This document shows positions 1 through 8,547 of a stretch of 13,059 nt of DNA, piece after piece. The DNA lies in assembly GCA_910587365.1 (NCBI GenBank), contig CAJUKJ010000026.1:1-13059 (forward strand), in the 5' to 3' direction. The position numbers and the translations under genes were made by a program. The notes below the pieces were generated by a model that was given only the letters and a program-made list of their open reading frames with translations, made no database searches and was not told the DNA's origin. Each line of letters opens with the position of its first letter. Within the stretch, counting starts at the first letter, position 1. Origin of the DNA: an uncultured Christensenellaceae bacterium (GTDB lineage Bacteria; Bacillota; Clostridia; Christensenellales; Borkfalkiaceae).

Positions 1-16
1 GCTAAGCCTATTTTGA

Positions 17-37
17 ACCACGCGACTATCGCGTGGT
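17..37. terminator. Hairpin in left flank, possible terminator
   Basis: A perfect 9-bp stem (ACCACGCGA / TCGCGTGGT) has a 3-nt loop. On the plus strand it is followed by ATTCTTTAT, a weak U-run, so it may end a plus-strand gene to the left of the window. No gene is visible in 1-90. Confidence 0.45.
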
Positions 38-52
38 ATTCTTTATACAATA

Positions 53-84
53 AAAGAAGCAATTGCTTTCGCAATCACTTCTTT
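53..84 (-). terminator. Terminator after left 5S rRNA
   Basis: On the minus strand a 14-bp stem (two G-U pairs) is capped by a GAAA tetraloop and followed by a T-rich run. It sits about 10 nt after the 5S 3' end, so it is the natural end of the chromosomal rRNA operon. Its sequence is unrelated to the terminator behind the right 5S. Confidence 0.75.
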
Positions 85-94
85 ATTTTTTGAA

Positions 95-212
<118 letters not shown>

Positions 213-237
213 TGGCTCCGCTTGTTGGACTTGAACC
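213..237 (-). pseudogene. 3' fragment of tRNA-Asn
   Basis: These are 25 nt identical to the 3' end of the intact tRNA-Asn: the last two bases of the 5' T-stem strand, the T-loop, the 3' T-stem strand, the 3' acceptor strand, G and CCA. The other two thirds of the tRNA is missing. This marks the element/chromosome junction at the left. Confidence 0.9.
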
Positions 238-404
238 TTTTAACTGGTGCAAATTTATACATATTTAAGCAATAAAACACTTATAAAAGTGCTAAAAGTT
301 GAATTTTATTTGTATTTTTATAATCTATGCCCCAGTCATGCCCCAAAATTTTAAAATCAATAAAAATCGTAACCTTTAAGTTCTTCCTTCGTTTGTATGC
401 AAAA
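238..404. other. Non-coding left end of element with paired ATGCCCCA repeats
   Basis: This AT-rich stretch has no credible gene. Two ATGCCCCA copies occur at 327-334 and 338-345, 11 bp apart (about one helical turn). That is the kind of short tandem repeat bound by the arm-binding domain of tyrosine integrases near attachment sites. A weak 5-bp hairpin lies at 278-291. The arm-site role is inferred from position only. Confidence 0.35.
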
Positions 405-441
405 AAGAATAACGGAAAACTATTTGTTTTCCGTTATTCTT
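405..441 (-). terminator. Terminator of the glycan operon
   Basis: A perfect 16-bp inverted repeat (AAGAATAACGGAAAAC and its complement) has a 5-nt loop. Read on the minus strand it is followed by a run of T. It lies about 100 nt after the stop of the last operon gene and shields the left 5S from the operon's transcription. Confidence 0.85.
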
Positions 442-474
442 ATATATTGGAGAAAATGATGAGCTAAATTTTAA

Positions 475-521
475 CGAACATCCTGCGCAATCTACGCAAG
501 GCAATATGCGCAGGGTGTTCG
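475..521. repeat. 15-bp inverted repeat downstream of the glycan operon
   Basis: The arms CGAACATCCTGCGCA (475-489) and TGCGCAGGGTGTTCG (507-521) pair with one non-Watson-Crick position, which is G-U on the plus strand and A-C on the minus strand. The loop is 17 nt. No T-run follows on the minus strand, so it is not a standard terminator. It could be a 3'-UTR structure or a protein-binding site. Confidence 0.5.
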
Positions 522-538
522 CATAGGAGGAGAAAAAA

Positions 539-3496
539 CTACTCTGCTTGTGTATTTGTAAGTTCTGTTTGTTCTTCGGGTTCCGTCTGTTTTTTACTGA
601 ACCGTTTTAAAAATGGTTCTCCTTTGACAAATTTGCTAACCGCAAAGTAACCCCATACTGCCAACAATACGGACACTAAACAGTCTACTACAATCAGTGC
701 AACTTCCCACGAAGGCATTGCATAACCGGTTATATCGTAATTCATTGCATTTGAATTTGCCACCGTATAAAGCACATTTTTAGCGCATTTGCGAAGAACT
801 ATCAAATCCGCCAAATCAGACGTATCACACCAGCTTACCGGCTGCGTTGCAAGATTTAAGTCGCCGCCGGCATACGCCATCTGTCTGCTGTTCATATAAC
901 GGGGTATGGTATTAAAGTCACAAAGCACCATACCTTTAAAGCCCCACTCTTCGCGCAGTATTTGGGTAAGCAAGCGGTAATCGCCGCCCGTCCAGCGTGT
1001 GCCTATACGGTTGAACGAACTCATCACCGCGTTTGCTCCGCCTTCCTTTACGGCAAGCTCGAAGGGCTTTAAGTAAATTTCGCGCATACTCTGTTCGGTT
1101 GCCCAGGTTACGAGCCCCGTTATAGAACGATGTGTTTCCTGTTCGTTTAAAGCGAAATGTTTGACGAAACAATAAACGCCTTTACTTCTGCAACCGCGAA
1201 TTTCCGCCGCTGCCATTTTGCCGTTTAAAATACCGTCTTCCGAAAAATACTCGAAGTTTCTGCCGCCGAAAGCACTGCGGTGAATATTAACGCCGGGAGC
1301 ATACCAGCCCGAATAAGAAAGCCCGTTGCCTTTATTTGCCGCACCGATTATACCTTCATTGCCTACCATTTCACCCAACTCTTCAATAAGTTCGGCGTTC
1401 CAGGTCGCCGCCATTACAACTTCCGCGCAGTAATGACACGTTCCCCAGTAGGTGCCGTCCTTACTCATAAAGTTGGTAAAACCGGCAGGGCCGTCCGTAT
1501 CGTTGGTAAGGTTTTTGCCTATTTTGAGAATACCGTTTGACTTGAACGCACCGTTGTCATACATGTTAATCAGTTCCGCTTCCGTGCATTCGCTTATAAG
1601 CGTTTCCCAACGCTCGTCATCGTAATCTGCTTTACCGTTTTCGTCCAACAAATCGCGCAACATAACGGTAACGGGGTCACCGAACCAGGGAAACTCTTCG
1701 TCTGCGTATTCGTCGGCATGCGGATTGTTGTGTTCAACGTCCTTAAAAGCATCCAAAAGCTCCGCATCCATCTGCATTTCTTCGGTTTTCGGTGTTTCCG
1801 GCATAACCCAACCCGTACGCGATAAAACGCTTTCAAGCCCCAAATCGGAATTGAAATATTCGTTTTCGCAATCCGTATAAAGATTTTCAACCTTAATTTC
1901 GGGATTGACTGTGGAATACCCGTATCTTATATTTCCGCTTGTGAAGGGAATTTCTAACTGTCTGTCGTGTGCGTTTTTGCTGACGTACAACGTATATTCG
2001 CCGCCGTCAAGCTCGTATCCTTTATAACCGTTATTGTTAGCATCCTTATAGTCGTAAGAAGCGAGATAATACGTGTCGAAAGTAAGCGTAACAATTTCAC
2101 TTTGCCCCGGTTCTATAAGCGGAGTTTTTGCAAAGTCCAAAAGCACAACCTCGCTTTTTTCAATTCCGCCTGCGGTATAGGGCGCGTGTCCGTAAAGCTG
2201 AACTACGTCCTTACCTGCAACGCTGCCCTCGTTTTTGACGCGCACTTTTACTGTGTACTTTCCGTCCTTTGAAATAACCTTGTTTTCTATTTCGGATTTA
2301 TCTTCAACAGTCCAAGTGAAATTAGTATAGGAAAGTCCGTAGCCGAAGGGATATACAACCGCGTCGTTATACCACTCTTCATTTCCTGCACCGCGCGTTT
2401 CGTAATAGCGGTAACCAACGTAAATACCTTCTTCATAATCGACGAAGTAATATAAACTGTCCTCGCCGTCTTCCTTATAAGCGTCTCCGCCGGCAACTCT
2501 GTTATCGCCGAAGTTTAACCAGGTGGGGTCTTGCTTTAAATCTTTAACGTAAGTATCCACCGTTCTACCCGAGGGATTTACAGTACCGTTTAAAACCTTA
2601 CCCAAAGCGGCAGTTCCGCTTGCACCGGGAAAACCAAGCCATAAAGCCGCGTCTATTTTGGAATTGTACGCGTAATAATCGCTGTCTTCGAGGAAAGCAA
2701 GCTCCATTGCCGCCGCGCTGTTTATAACCACTATTACTTTTTTGAAGTTCGCTTCGCATACTGCCTTGATTAAGTCGGTTTCGTTTTGGTCAAGCTGCAA
2801 GTAATGGTCGTCTTCCTTTCTTGCCCCTGCCTGACCTTTCATAGTACGGGGGAGGTCAAACCCTTCACCGCCTATTTTCGTAAATACTATTACAGCCGCG
2901 TCGTTATATTCCGCATAACTGCTTTTAACGCTGCCCGTATAAGCGCTTTGCGGAGCTTCGCCCGTAGATAAATACACGGTGTCGCCGCTGTCTAAATCGC
3001 CCGAGTTCTGCGTGCGCTTGTATCCAGACTTTTCGTAAAACTTTTTAAGTTCCGGATTCACGTCAAAGCCTGCGTCGTCCAAAGCCGAATACAGGTCTAT
3101 AACGCCGTCCGTTCCCGTAGCGCCGCCCGAACCTGAACCGCCCAAAGCCAAATTGGTGCTGTTCTGCCCGAACACGCTTATTTTGGGTTTTGAAAGACTT
3201 GTATCGATAGGCAATGCGCCGTTTTCGTTTTTAAGTAGAATAATTCCCTCTTCTACTACTCTTTCGTTGAGTTCGTTGGCGGCTTTCAGAACGTCCTTTT
3301 TGCTGTCGTAATCGGCTTCGTAAATCTTATCCACACCCGACGCAAATTTGGGTCTTTCGCCGCCCAAAACTATACATATTGCTGGATAGAAGTCGGCAAG
3401 GTGCGTCACTATCGTTGCCACAACTAAAAGTATTGCAAGAAACGCACTTACCGCCGACCAGACTATCAACCCGACTTTGCCCTTTTTCTTTTTCAT
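539..3496 (-). CDS. Membrane-anchored GH3 glycoside hydrolase with reversed domain order
   Basis: The 985-aa protein is probably a beta-glucosidase or related exo-beta-glycosidase acting outside the membrane. Domain order is reversed relative to most GH3 enzymes: GH3 C-terminal domain (about 75-330), fibronectin-III-like domain (about 410-512), then the TIM-barrel domain (about 640-905). Likely catalytic residues are the nucleophile D860 (in GMVLCDFN) and the acid/base E211 (in GGEGFD). K779-H780 and the NIHRS and DGPAGF segments form the sugar pocket. A signal anchor spans about 8-31 and a second membrane helix about 932-953, followed by a charged tail, so both ends should be cytoplasmic. 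GGAGG precedes the ATG, which lies 13 bp after the previous gene's stop, indicating co-transcription. The family is clear. The substrate is not. Confidence 0.9.
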   Translation of the reverse strand: MKKKKGKVGLIVWSAVSAFLAILLVVATIVTHLADFYPAICIVLGGERPKFASGVDKIYEADYDSKKDVLKAANELNERVVEEGIILLKNENGALPIDTSLSKPKISVFGQNSTNLALGGSGSGGATGTDGVIDLYSALDDAGFDVNPELKKFYEKSGYKRTQNSGDLDSGDTVYLSTGEAPQSAYTGSVKSSYAEYNDAAVIVFTKIGGEGFDLPRTMKGQAGARKEDDHYLQLDQNETDLIKAVCEANFKKVIVVINSAAAMELAFLEDSDYYAYNSKIDAALWLGFPGASGTAALGKVLNGTVNPSGRTVDTYVKDLKQDPTWLNFGDNRVAGGDAYKEDGEDSLYYFVDYEEGIYVGYRYYETRGAGNEEWYNDAVVYPFGYGLSYTNFTWTVEDKSEIENKVISKDGKYTVKVRVKNEGSVAGKDVVQLYGHAPYTAGGIEKSEVVLLDFAKTPLIEPGQSEIVTLTFDTYYLASYDYKDANNNGYKGYELDGGEYTLYVSKNAHDRQLEIPFTSGNIRYGYSTVNPEIKVENLYTDCENEYFNSDLGLESVLSRTGWVMPETPKTEEMQMDAELLDAFKDVEHNNPHADEYADEEFPWFGDPVTVMLRDLLDENGKADYDDERWETLISECTEAELINMYDNGAFKSNGILKIGKNLTNDTDGPAGFTNFMSKDGTYWGTCHYCAEVVMAATWNAELIEELGEMVGNEGIIGAANKGNGLSYSGWYAPGVNIHRSAFGGRNFEYFSEDGILNGKMAAAEIRGCRSKGVYCFVKHFALNEQETHRSITGLVTWATEQSMREIYLKPFELAVKEGGANAVMSSFNRIGTRWTGGDYRLLTQILREEWGFKGMVLCDFNTIPRYMNSRQMAYAGGDLNLATQPVSWCDTSDLADLIVLRKCAKNVLYTVANSNAMNYDITGYAMPSWEVALIVVDCLVSVLLAVWGYFAVSKFVKGEPFLKRFSKKQTEPEEQTELTNTQAE

Positions 3497-3509
3497 AAAA
3501 CGCCTCCGC

Positions 3510-4826
3510 TTAATAGTTCATCGGTAAGCCCTTTACCGCGTCCCAGATTAACACGGCAGAAGTTTCTATTTTAATACAGTCCACCATAGGTGCGATACCT
3601 GCATAAGTACCGCCGAGCGAAGTGTTGTTGTTGGTCTTTAAAACTATGCTGTTTGCGCCCTGTTCAAGGGTTACTCCGCTTATTTCTATCGCGCCAGTAA
3701 AAGTTGAGTTGTTGGGAAGCGAAACCTGCGCAAAGCTCAACGCCGTACCGTTTACTATTACTTGATATGCGTTTGAATCGAACGTAATGCCGTCCATTTC
3801 AGCCGCAACGAAAACCGTAATTTTAGCGTCGGTAACCTTAACGTCGCTTGCGATATTGAAGTCGAGCGTAAGTCCCTTTTTATACAGGAAAGAAACGCAC
3901 TTTCCGCCCGAAGCCGTGCCGTTGGAAACAATCATGCCGTCTTCGGTAGCCGAACCGGAGAAGCCGGGGCCCGTTTTGCCTTTAAGACTTGTTTGCTCCG
4001 CTTCGAACGTATAAACGGAAGAACCCGTCTTTGTTTTCGTCCAGCCTGCGTAAACCGTAGTGTCTGCCGAAATATTTTCTGTTGCGGCATTAAAAGAACT
4101 ACTGCCGTTCTCGTCCTTGAACCAACCGTTAAAAGTATATTCCGCTCTTGAAGGCGTAATTGCAAGCGCCTTTGCCTTTTCGCCGCTCTTTACTATCTGC
4201 GTATAGGTTTGGGGAGCAACTCCGTAATAGCCTAAATCGTATGTAACTTCAAAGTACGTTGCGCCGTCTTCTTTCCAGCTTGCGTAAATCGTTTTGTCTG
4301 CGGTAACAGGTTGAGCAAAATCGTAGGGCTGCGTGCACTCTTTATCGTTATACCAATTATAGAACGCATGCCCCTCTCTTGTGGGGTCTGCCGGTTTTTT
4401 AGCCGCAGTATTTTTTACTACATTTTCCGAATTAGCCGCAGGTGCGCCGTCGTAATTTAAGTCGTAAGTAAGTTTAAAGCCCTGTAACATAACGGAAATT
4501 TTAAACGAAGTCCTCTGCCTCTGTGCAGCAAGCGTTACCGTAACCGTCTTTTCGCCTACTTTTTCAAGGTTAGGTTCCGAAACGTCAAACCCTTCCGCAG
4601 GAAGCGTAAATACTTCCGAAGTTCCGTCCTCGTAGTTCGCCTTTACGCTTGCGCCTGCAAGCTCGAATTTTTCGCCCACGTAGTATTCCGTCTTTGTCGG
4701 CAGACTTGCCATTTCAAGCGACTTAACGGGTTTTATTTCCGCTTCGCTTTCTCCGCACGCGGCAAATACCGCAAGCGAAAACACGCTTATTATTGCTATT
4801 AATATTGATAAAATTTTTCTTTTCAT
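3510..4826 (-). CDS. Lipoprotein with Ig-like domain, two InlB-type B-repeats and a CBM-like C-terminal domain
   Basis: The 438-aa exported lipoprotein has a signal peptide at 1-23 and a lipobox ending at C24. Residues about 35-112 resemble bacterial Ig-like domains (YYVGEKFEL, ANYEDGTS). Residues 117-184 and 192-262 are two Listeria-Bacteroides/InlB B-repeats, each with a YDL start, a central FxxWY/FNGWF and a terminal YASW/YAGW. The C-terminal 272-425 begins with FEAE and ends with an aromatic-free CIKIE strand, a pattern of CBM6/CBM35-like beta-sandwiches. There is no catalytic domain. Placed between two GH3 genes, it probably holds a glycan near the enzymes. GAGG lies 7 nt before the ATG. 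The CBM assignment is by pattern only. Confidence 0.8.
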   Translation of the reverse strand: MKRKILSILIAIISVFSLAVFAACGESEAEIKPVKSLEMASLPTKTEYYVGEKFELAGASVKANYEDGTSEVFTLPAEGFDVSEPNLEKVGEKTVTVTLAAQRQRTSFKISVMLQGFKLTYDLNYDGAPAANSENVVKNTAAKKPADPTREGHAFYNWYNDKECTQPYDFAQPVTADKTIYASWKEDGATYFEVTYDLGYYGVAPQTYTQIVKSGEKAKALAITPSRAEYTFNGWFKDENGSSSFNAATENISADTTVYAGWTKTKTGSSVYTFEAEQTSLKGKTGPGFSGSATEDGMIVSNGTASGGKCVSFLYKKGLTLDFNIASDVKVTDAKITVFVAAEMDGITFDSNAYQVIVNGTALSFAQVSLPNNSTFTGAIEISGVTLEQGANSIVLKTNNNTSLGGTYAGIAPMVDCIKIETSAVLIWDAVKGLPMNY

Positions 4827-4852
4827 ATTTTACCTCGTAATATTTTGCTTTC

Positions 4853-4878
4853 AAGCTCCGACGGATTCGTCGGAGCTT
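4853..4878. other. Intercistronic hairpin between GH3 and binding-lipoprotein genes
   Basis: A perfect 11-bp stem (AAGCTCCGACG and its complement) has a GATT loop and lies in the 66-bp gap between the first and second operon genes. Neither strand has a proper T-run after it. It is more likely an mRNA stability or processing element that sets unequal gene expression than a full terminator. Confidence 0.55.
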
Positions 4879-4892
4879 TCAGGCGTTTTAAA

Positions 4893-7800
4893 TTAAGCTA
4901 CCGTAATGGTTATTGTCTGCGTATACTGGTCCATACCTGCAAGAATGCTACCCCAACCAAATACAAGTGCGTGAGGCGCAATCATATTTATGGTTACTTC
5001 ATATGTTCCCGCTGTCGTAGGCGTACCGCTTATCGTACCGTCCCAGTTAAGAGTAAGACCTTCAGGCAACCCTGTTGCGGTATAAGTAATACCTTTGAAT
5101 GAAGCACCGCTTCCGCCGAACATATCACTGCAGGGTCCGTATTGAAGCACGCCTCCACTCATCTCACCAAGATATTTACCTTCATAGAAGAAGTCACTGG
5201 TAATTTTACCATTTACGGCAGTGCCCGCAGTAAGCGAAGCAAGAGGACAGTTAGCCTTGTCAAAAGTTACGTCACCGAATTTAAGCGCACTGCATACGGT
5301 TATATTCAATTTGCCGTTAACCGTTACCCAGTGGTCCGCTTTGATTTTTATATCAAGCTCAACCGCTTCGTCTATCTTACCTGTAATCGTATCGCCTTTT
5401 ATCTCCAAGCCTTCGGGAAGTCCGGTTGCAATAACCTGATATTCTGAAGAACCGAATTTTTCAACGTCAATAGGAATAACGGTATTGTTTTCTACACCGC
5501 GTACAAGTTCAAGGTTGATAACAACGTCCTTTTGGATATTGTTTGCCATATTGTTATCATTTGCGTTGACGTAAAGAATACGCTGCGCCGACTTTCTTAT
5601 AGCATAGTATTGCGTAGGCGAAGCAACGGTTGCTTCGGTAGCATTTTCGTTTGCTTTGATAAGGACAGTATTGTTAGCTTCGTCCCACTTACCTTCTTCA
5701 AGCATATTTTTATCTTCATAGCCCTTACCGAGAGGTAAATCCTGACCGGTACGGAGCATAAGGTTCATAGGTCTATATCCTCTGTCCCATGAGTCGGTTA
5801 CATTGTGACCAGTAAAGCCCCATTCCTGACGCATTAGGCTTTCAAGCATAGCATAGTTGGTGGAAGCCATTGCGTCTCCTATACGGTTGAACGCAGTCAT
5901 CGTACCCGTAGAACCGCCAAGCTTTATAGCCATTTCAAAGGGCTTTGCGTAAATTTCGCGGATAGCCTGTTCGGTTGCCCAGGTGCTTACACTTTCACGC
6001 TCGGTTTCCTGGTCGTTTAAGAACATATGCTTAATATAGCAATGTACGCCCTTTGAAGTTGCGCCCTTAACGACAGCTGCCGCAATCATACCGCCCTGAA
6101 CGCCGTCCTGCGAATAATATTCGTAATTTCTGCCCGAGAAAGGCGAACGGTGAATATTCATAGAGGGACCGTACCAGCCGGGGCAGTTCAAGAACAAGGA
6201 CTCGTTGCCAACAATTCTGCCTACGTCTTCGCAGAGGTCAACGTTAAAGGTTGCCGCCTGCACGACTGCTGTTACCCAGTTGGTACCCATGCCGCTTACA
6301 CCTTTCGAGGGGTCTGCCGCGCTTTCTTCGTTCATACTGTTGCCTATAAATGCAATCTGCGAAGAACCGTCAAGGTCGCTGTGGAAATCTTTGCCTATAG
6401 AAGGCATAGAAGCCTGACCGTAACGACCGTGAGTTACTATGGTGTAAAGCTCGTCATAAGTGAGTTGATTCATAAACTGTTCCCACTTCTTACTGCCTTC
6501 GTCCGTAGCCGCAGTAGCTTTGCCGCTTGCGTCGATATTAGCTTCCGTATAAGTTACGCCAGACATATCAGCAAGCTGAATTGCTGTCTTGCCGTTCGTA
6601 CGAGCTTCCGCCTGAGCTGCCGTTGCCTGAGTCCAACCTGTTGGCACGGAAGATACATACCAAGGGTCGGAAGCCGTATCCTGATAGCCGTAATAGGTGT
6701 CTTCGGCATCAAGCATTGCCTTATAGGAAGCGGAAACCGTTCTGTCAGCCTTGGAGTTTGCCGCGGGAAGTTGAGTTAAGTCGTTTGCACGCGAGAGCTT
6801 GTTTTCAAGCAGGGTATCGTTTGTAGAAATATATCTGTCAAGCTTGCCGCCGCCGCTGAATACGGGGGTAATTTCGTTACCGCTTATATAATCGGTAGTG
6901 CAGTTAATTCCTTCCTCAACCGTTCTTGTTACGCTGTCAACTACTTCATGCGAGTTTTTGCGGATAGAAATATTATAATCGCCCGCTTCGAGCTCGTAGC
7001 CTTTAAAGCCGTTAAAGTTTGCATCGTCGTAGTCGAAAGAAGCCATATCCTGCGCAACAAACTGAAGAGTAAGGGTCTGCGTTTCGCCGGGTTCAAGCAA
7101 ATCGGTCTTTGCAAAATCTACAAGATTTGCAGAAGCCTTTTCTATTCCGCCGTTGGTATATGGTGCGGAATAATATACCTGAACTACGTCTTTGCCCGCA
7201 ACCTTACCGGTGTTTGTAACTTCAACCTTTAAAGTAACCGTGCTGTGTGCATTGTCTATGGTTGCTCTTCTTGCAATATCTTCGGTTATTTTCCAATCGA
7301 AAGTGGTGTAGGAAAGTCCATGCCCGAAAGGATAAGTTACGTTTTCCTTATACCAGCTTTCACCCGTTCCGGCTTCTGTTGCGTTTTTGTCGTCTGCAAC
7401 AGTTTCATAATAACGGTAACCGTTATATATATCTTCTCTGTATTCTATTGAATGATAATTGGTCTTTTCATCTCCTACATAAAGGTTAATATCAAGCCCC
7501 ATCTGACTGTTGTCGCCGAAGTTGGTCCAGGTAGGGTCTTTCTTAAAGTCTTCGGGCCAAATATCTACCGTATGACCGGAAGGATTGACTTCGCCGCTCA
7601 AAAGTTTTCCTATCGCCGCAGCACCGTCGTTACCTACGTGGCCAATCCACATAATAGCGTCTACGCCGAGGTTGTCAGGCGTCTTTTCTGCTGCAAGCTC
7701 GCCCACTTCCATTATGTTTGAAGAGTTTATAAGAACTACAACTTTTTTAAAATGCTGTTTTACATGTTTAATTAAAGCAACCTCGTTGTCGTTAAGCTGC

Positions 7801-8462
7801 AAATAGTGGTCTTTAGTATCTGCGTGACCCGCCACGTCGTGCGTCTTTAAATCTTCACCTTCCGAACCTGTACGGGAAAGCGTAACTATCGCCGCACCGT
7901 CATAGCCTGCATAGGTTGCCACAATCGCGCTGTTATAAGCGGAAACGGGAATTTCTGAGTTATTGCCCCTGTCCAGATACTTCTGATACATATCGATAAG
8001 CTTGGGGTTAACATTAAAGCCCGCGTCCATCATACTTTCCGGAAGAGTGCTCATTGGCACACCGTAAACTCCGGGATTACCTGCGCCCGCACCGCCACCG
8101 CCGGTCTGCAAATTAATAGTTCTATAACCGAACAGCGATACCCATCTTTCCTCCTTTCCAAGGGGAAGACAGTCATCGTTTTTAAGTAAAACGTTACCCT
8201 CTTCCGCAAGTTTTATATTGAGTTCCTTGCCCGCTTCACGCACCTCGTCTAAAGTTGCATAGTCGGTATAAAACTTACCGTTTGCAGAAATATTGCCCGA
8301 TTTCGTTCCATTGGCGCTGACCGTGCCTTCTTTGTAATAGTCGACGGTAGGGTTGTTCGTTTCGGGATTGTTGCTACAAGCCGTAACCGAAAAACACATC
8401 GCCGCGCCCAGTACACAGCTTACGGCAGCAGCCGCAATTTTTTTTGCCTTCTTCCTGTTCAT
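4893..8462 (-). CDS. Lipoprotein GH3 glycoside hydrolase with reversed domain order and Ig-like C-terminal extension
   Basis: The start at 8462 (ATG, 1189 aa) is chosen because GGAGG lies 5 nt upstream. A TTG four codons earlier overlaps that site. A lysine-rich signal peptide ends in the lipobox VTAC, with C29 as the lipid anchor. Order: GH3 C-terminal domain (about 65-330, acid/base candidate E201 in GSEGED), FnIII-like (about 404-511), a linker rich in A/T/E (about 560-650), TIM barrel (about 655-925; K811-H812, NIHRS, nucleophile D890 in NVTDSWD). Last come about 200 residues with two GLPEGL repeats typical of putative-Ig (He_PIG) folds. It is likely a surface beta-glucosidase-type enzyme and the first gene of the three-gene operon. 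Both catalytic residues are intact. The substrate is unknown. Confidence 0.9.
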   Translation of the reverse strand: MNRKKAKKIAAAAVSCVLGAAMCFSVTACSNNPETNNPTVDYYKEGTVSANGTKSGNISANGKFYTDYATLDEVREAGKELNIKLAEEGNVLLKNDDCLPLGKEERWVSLFGYRTINLQTGGGGAGAGNPGVYGVPMSTLPESMMDAGFNVNPKLIDMYQKYLDRGNNSEIPVSAYNSAIVATYAGYDGAAIVTLSRTGSEGEDLKTHDVAGHADTKDHYLQLNDNEVALIKHVKQHFKKVVVLINSSNIMEVGELAAEKTPDNLGVDAIMWIGHVGNDGAAAIGKLLSGEVNPSGHTVDIWPEDFKKDPTWTNFGDNSQMGLDINLYVGDEKTNYHSIEYREDIYNGYRYYETVADDKNATEAGTGESWYKENVTYPFGHGLSYTTFDWKITEDIARRATIDNAHSTVTLKVEVTNTGKVAGKDVVQVYYSAPYTNGGIEKASANLVDFAKTDLLEPGETQTLTLQFVAQDMASFDYDDANFNGFKGYELEAGDYNISIRKNSHEVVDSVTRTVEEGINCTTDYISGNEITPVFSGGGKLDRYISTNDTLLENKLSRANDLTQLPAANSKADRTVSASYKAMLDAEDTYYGYQDTASDPWYVSSVPTGWTQATAAQAEARTNGKTAIQLADMSGVTYTEANIDASGKATAATDEGSKKWEQFMNQLTYDELYTIVTHGRYGQASMPSIGKDFHSDLDGSSQIAFIGNSMNEESAADPSKGVSGMGTNWVTAVVQAATFNVDLCEDVGRIVGNESLFLNCPGWYGPSMNIHRSPFSGRNYEYYSQDGVQGGMIAAAVVKGATSKGVHCYIKHMFLNDQETERESVSTWATEQAIREIYAKPFEMAIKLGGSTGTMTAFNRIGDAMASTNYAMLESLMRQEWGFTGHNVTDSWDRGYRPMNLMLRTGQDLPLGKGYEDKNMLEEGKWDEANNTVLIKANENATEATVASPTQYYAIRKSAQRILYVNANDNNMANNIQKDVVINLELVRGVENNTVIPIDVEKFGSSEYQVIATGLPEGLEIKGDTITGKIDEAVELDIKIKADHWVTVNGKLNITVCSALKFGDVTFDKANCPLASLTAGTAVNGKITSDFFYEGKYLGEMSGGVLQYGPCSDMFGGSGASFKGITYTATGLPEGLTLNWDGTISGTPTTAGTYEVTINMIAPHALVFGWGSILAGMDQYTQTITITVA

Positions 8463-8483
8463 TTTTTCCTCCAAATAAAAAAT

Positions 8484-8508
8484 ACTTCCGCTTGTTTCAA
8501 GCGAAAGT
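8484..8508 (-). terminator. Terminator/attenuator hairpin in front of the GH3 operon
   Basis: On the minus strand an 11-bp stem (one G-U pair) with an AAA loop is followed directly by ATTTTTTATTT. The GGAGG site of the GH3 gene (8468-8472) comes only 4 nt after this run. It would end read-through from the kinase gene, yet no promoter can fit between it and the GH3 start. Confidence 0.75.
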
Positions 8509-8537
8509 AAAATACAATATATGAAATTTAATTACAA
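8509..8537 (-). promoter_or_regulatory. Weak candidate sigma-A promoter of the GH3 operon
   Basis: On the minus strand TTGTAA (8532-8537) and TATTTT (8509-8514) are separated by 17 bp, each matching consensus at 4 of 6 positions. Transcription would begin inside the first arm of the terminator hairpin, so such transcripts could not fold it. Weak match, so tentative. Confidence 0.3.
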
Positions 8538-8547
8538 GCCGGTTAGA

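Noticed and set aside
6150..6779. 209-codon open frame on the plus strand
   Set aside because: It lies wholly inside the well-supported GH3 gene on the opposite strand, has no ribosome site and a composition unlike a real protein. It is a codon-bias shadow.
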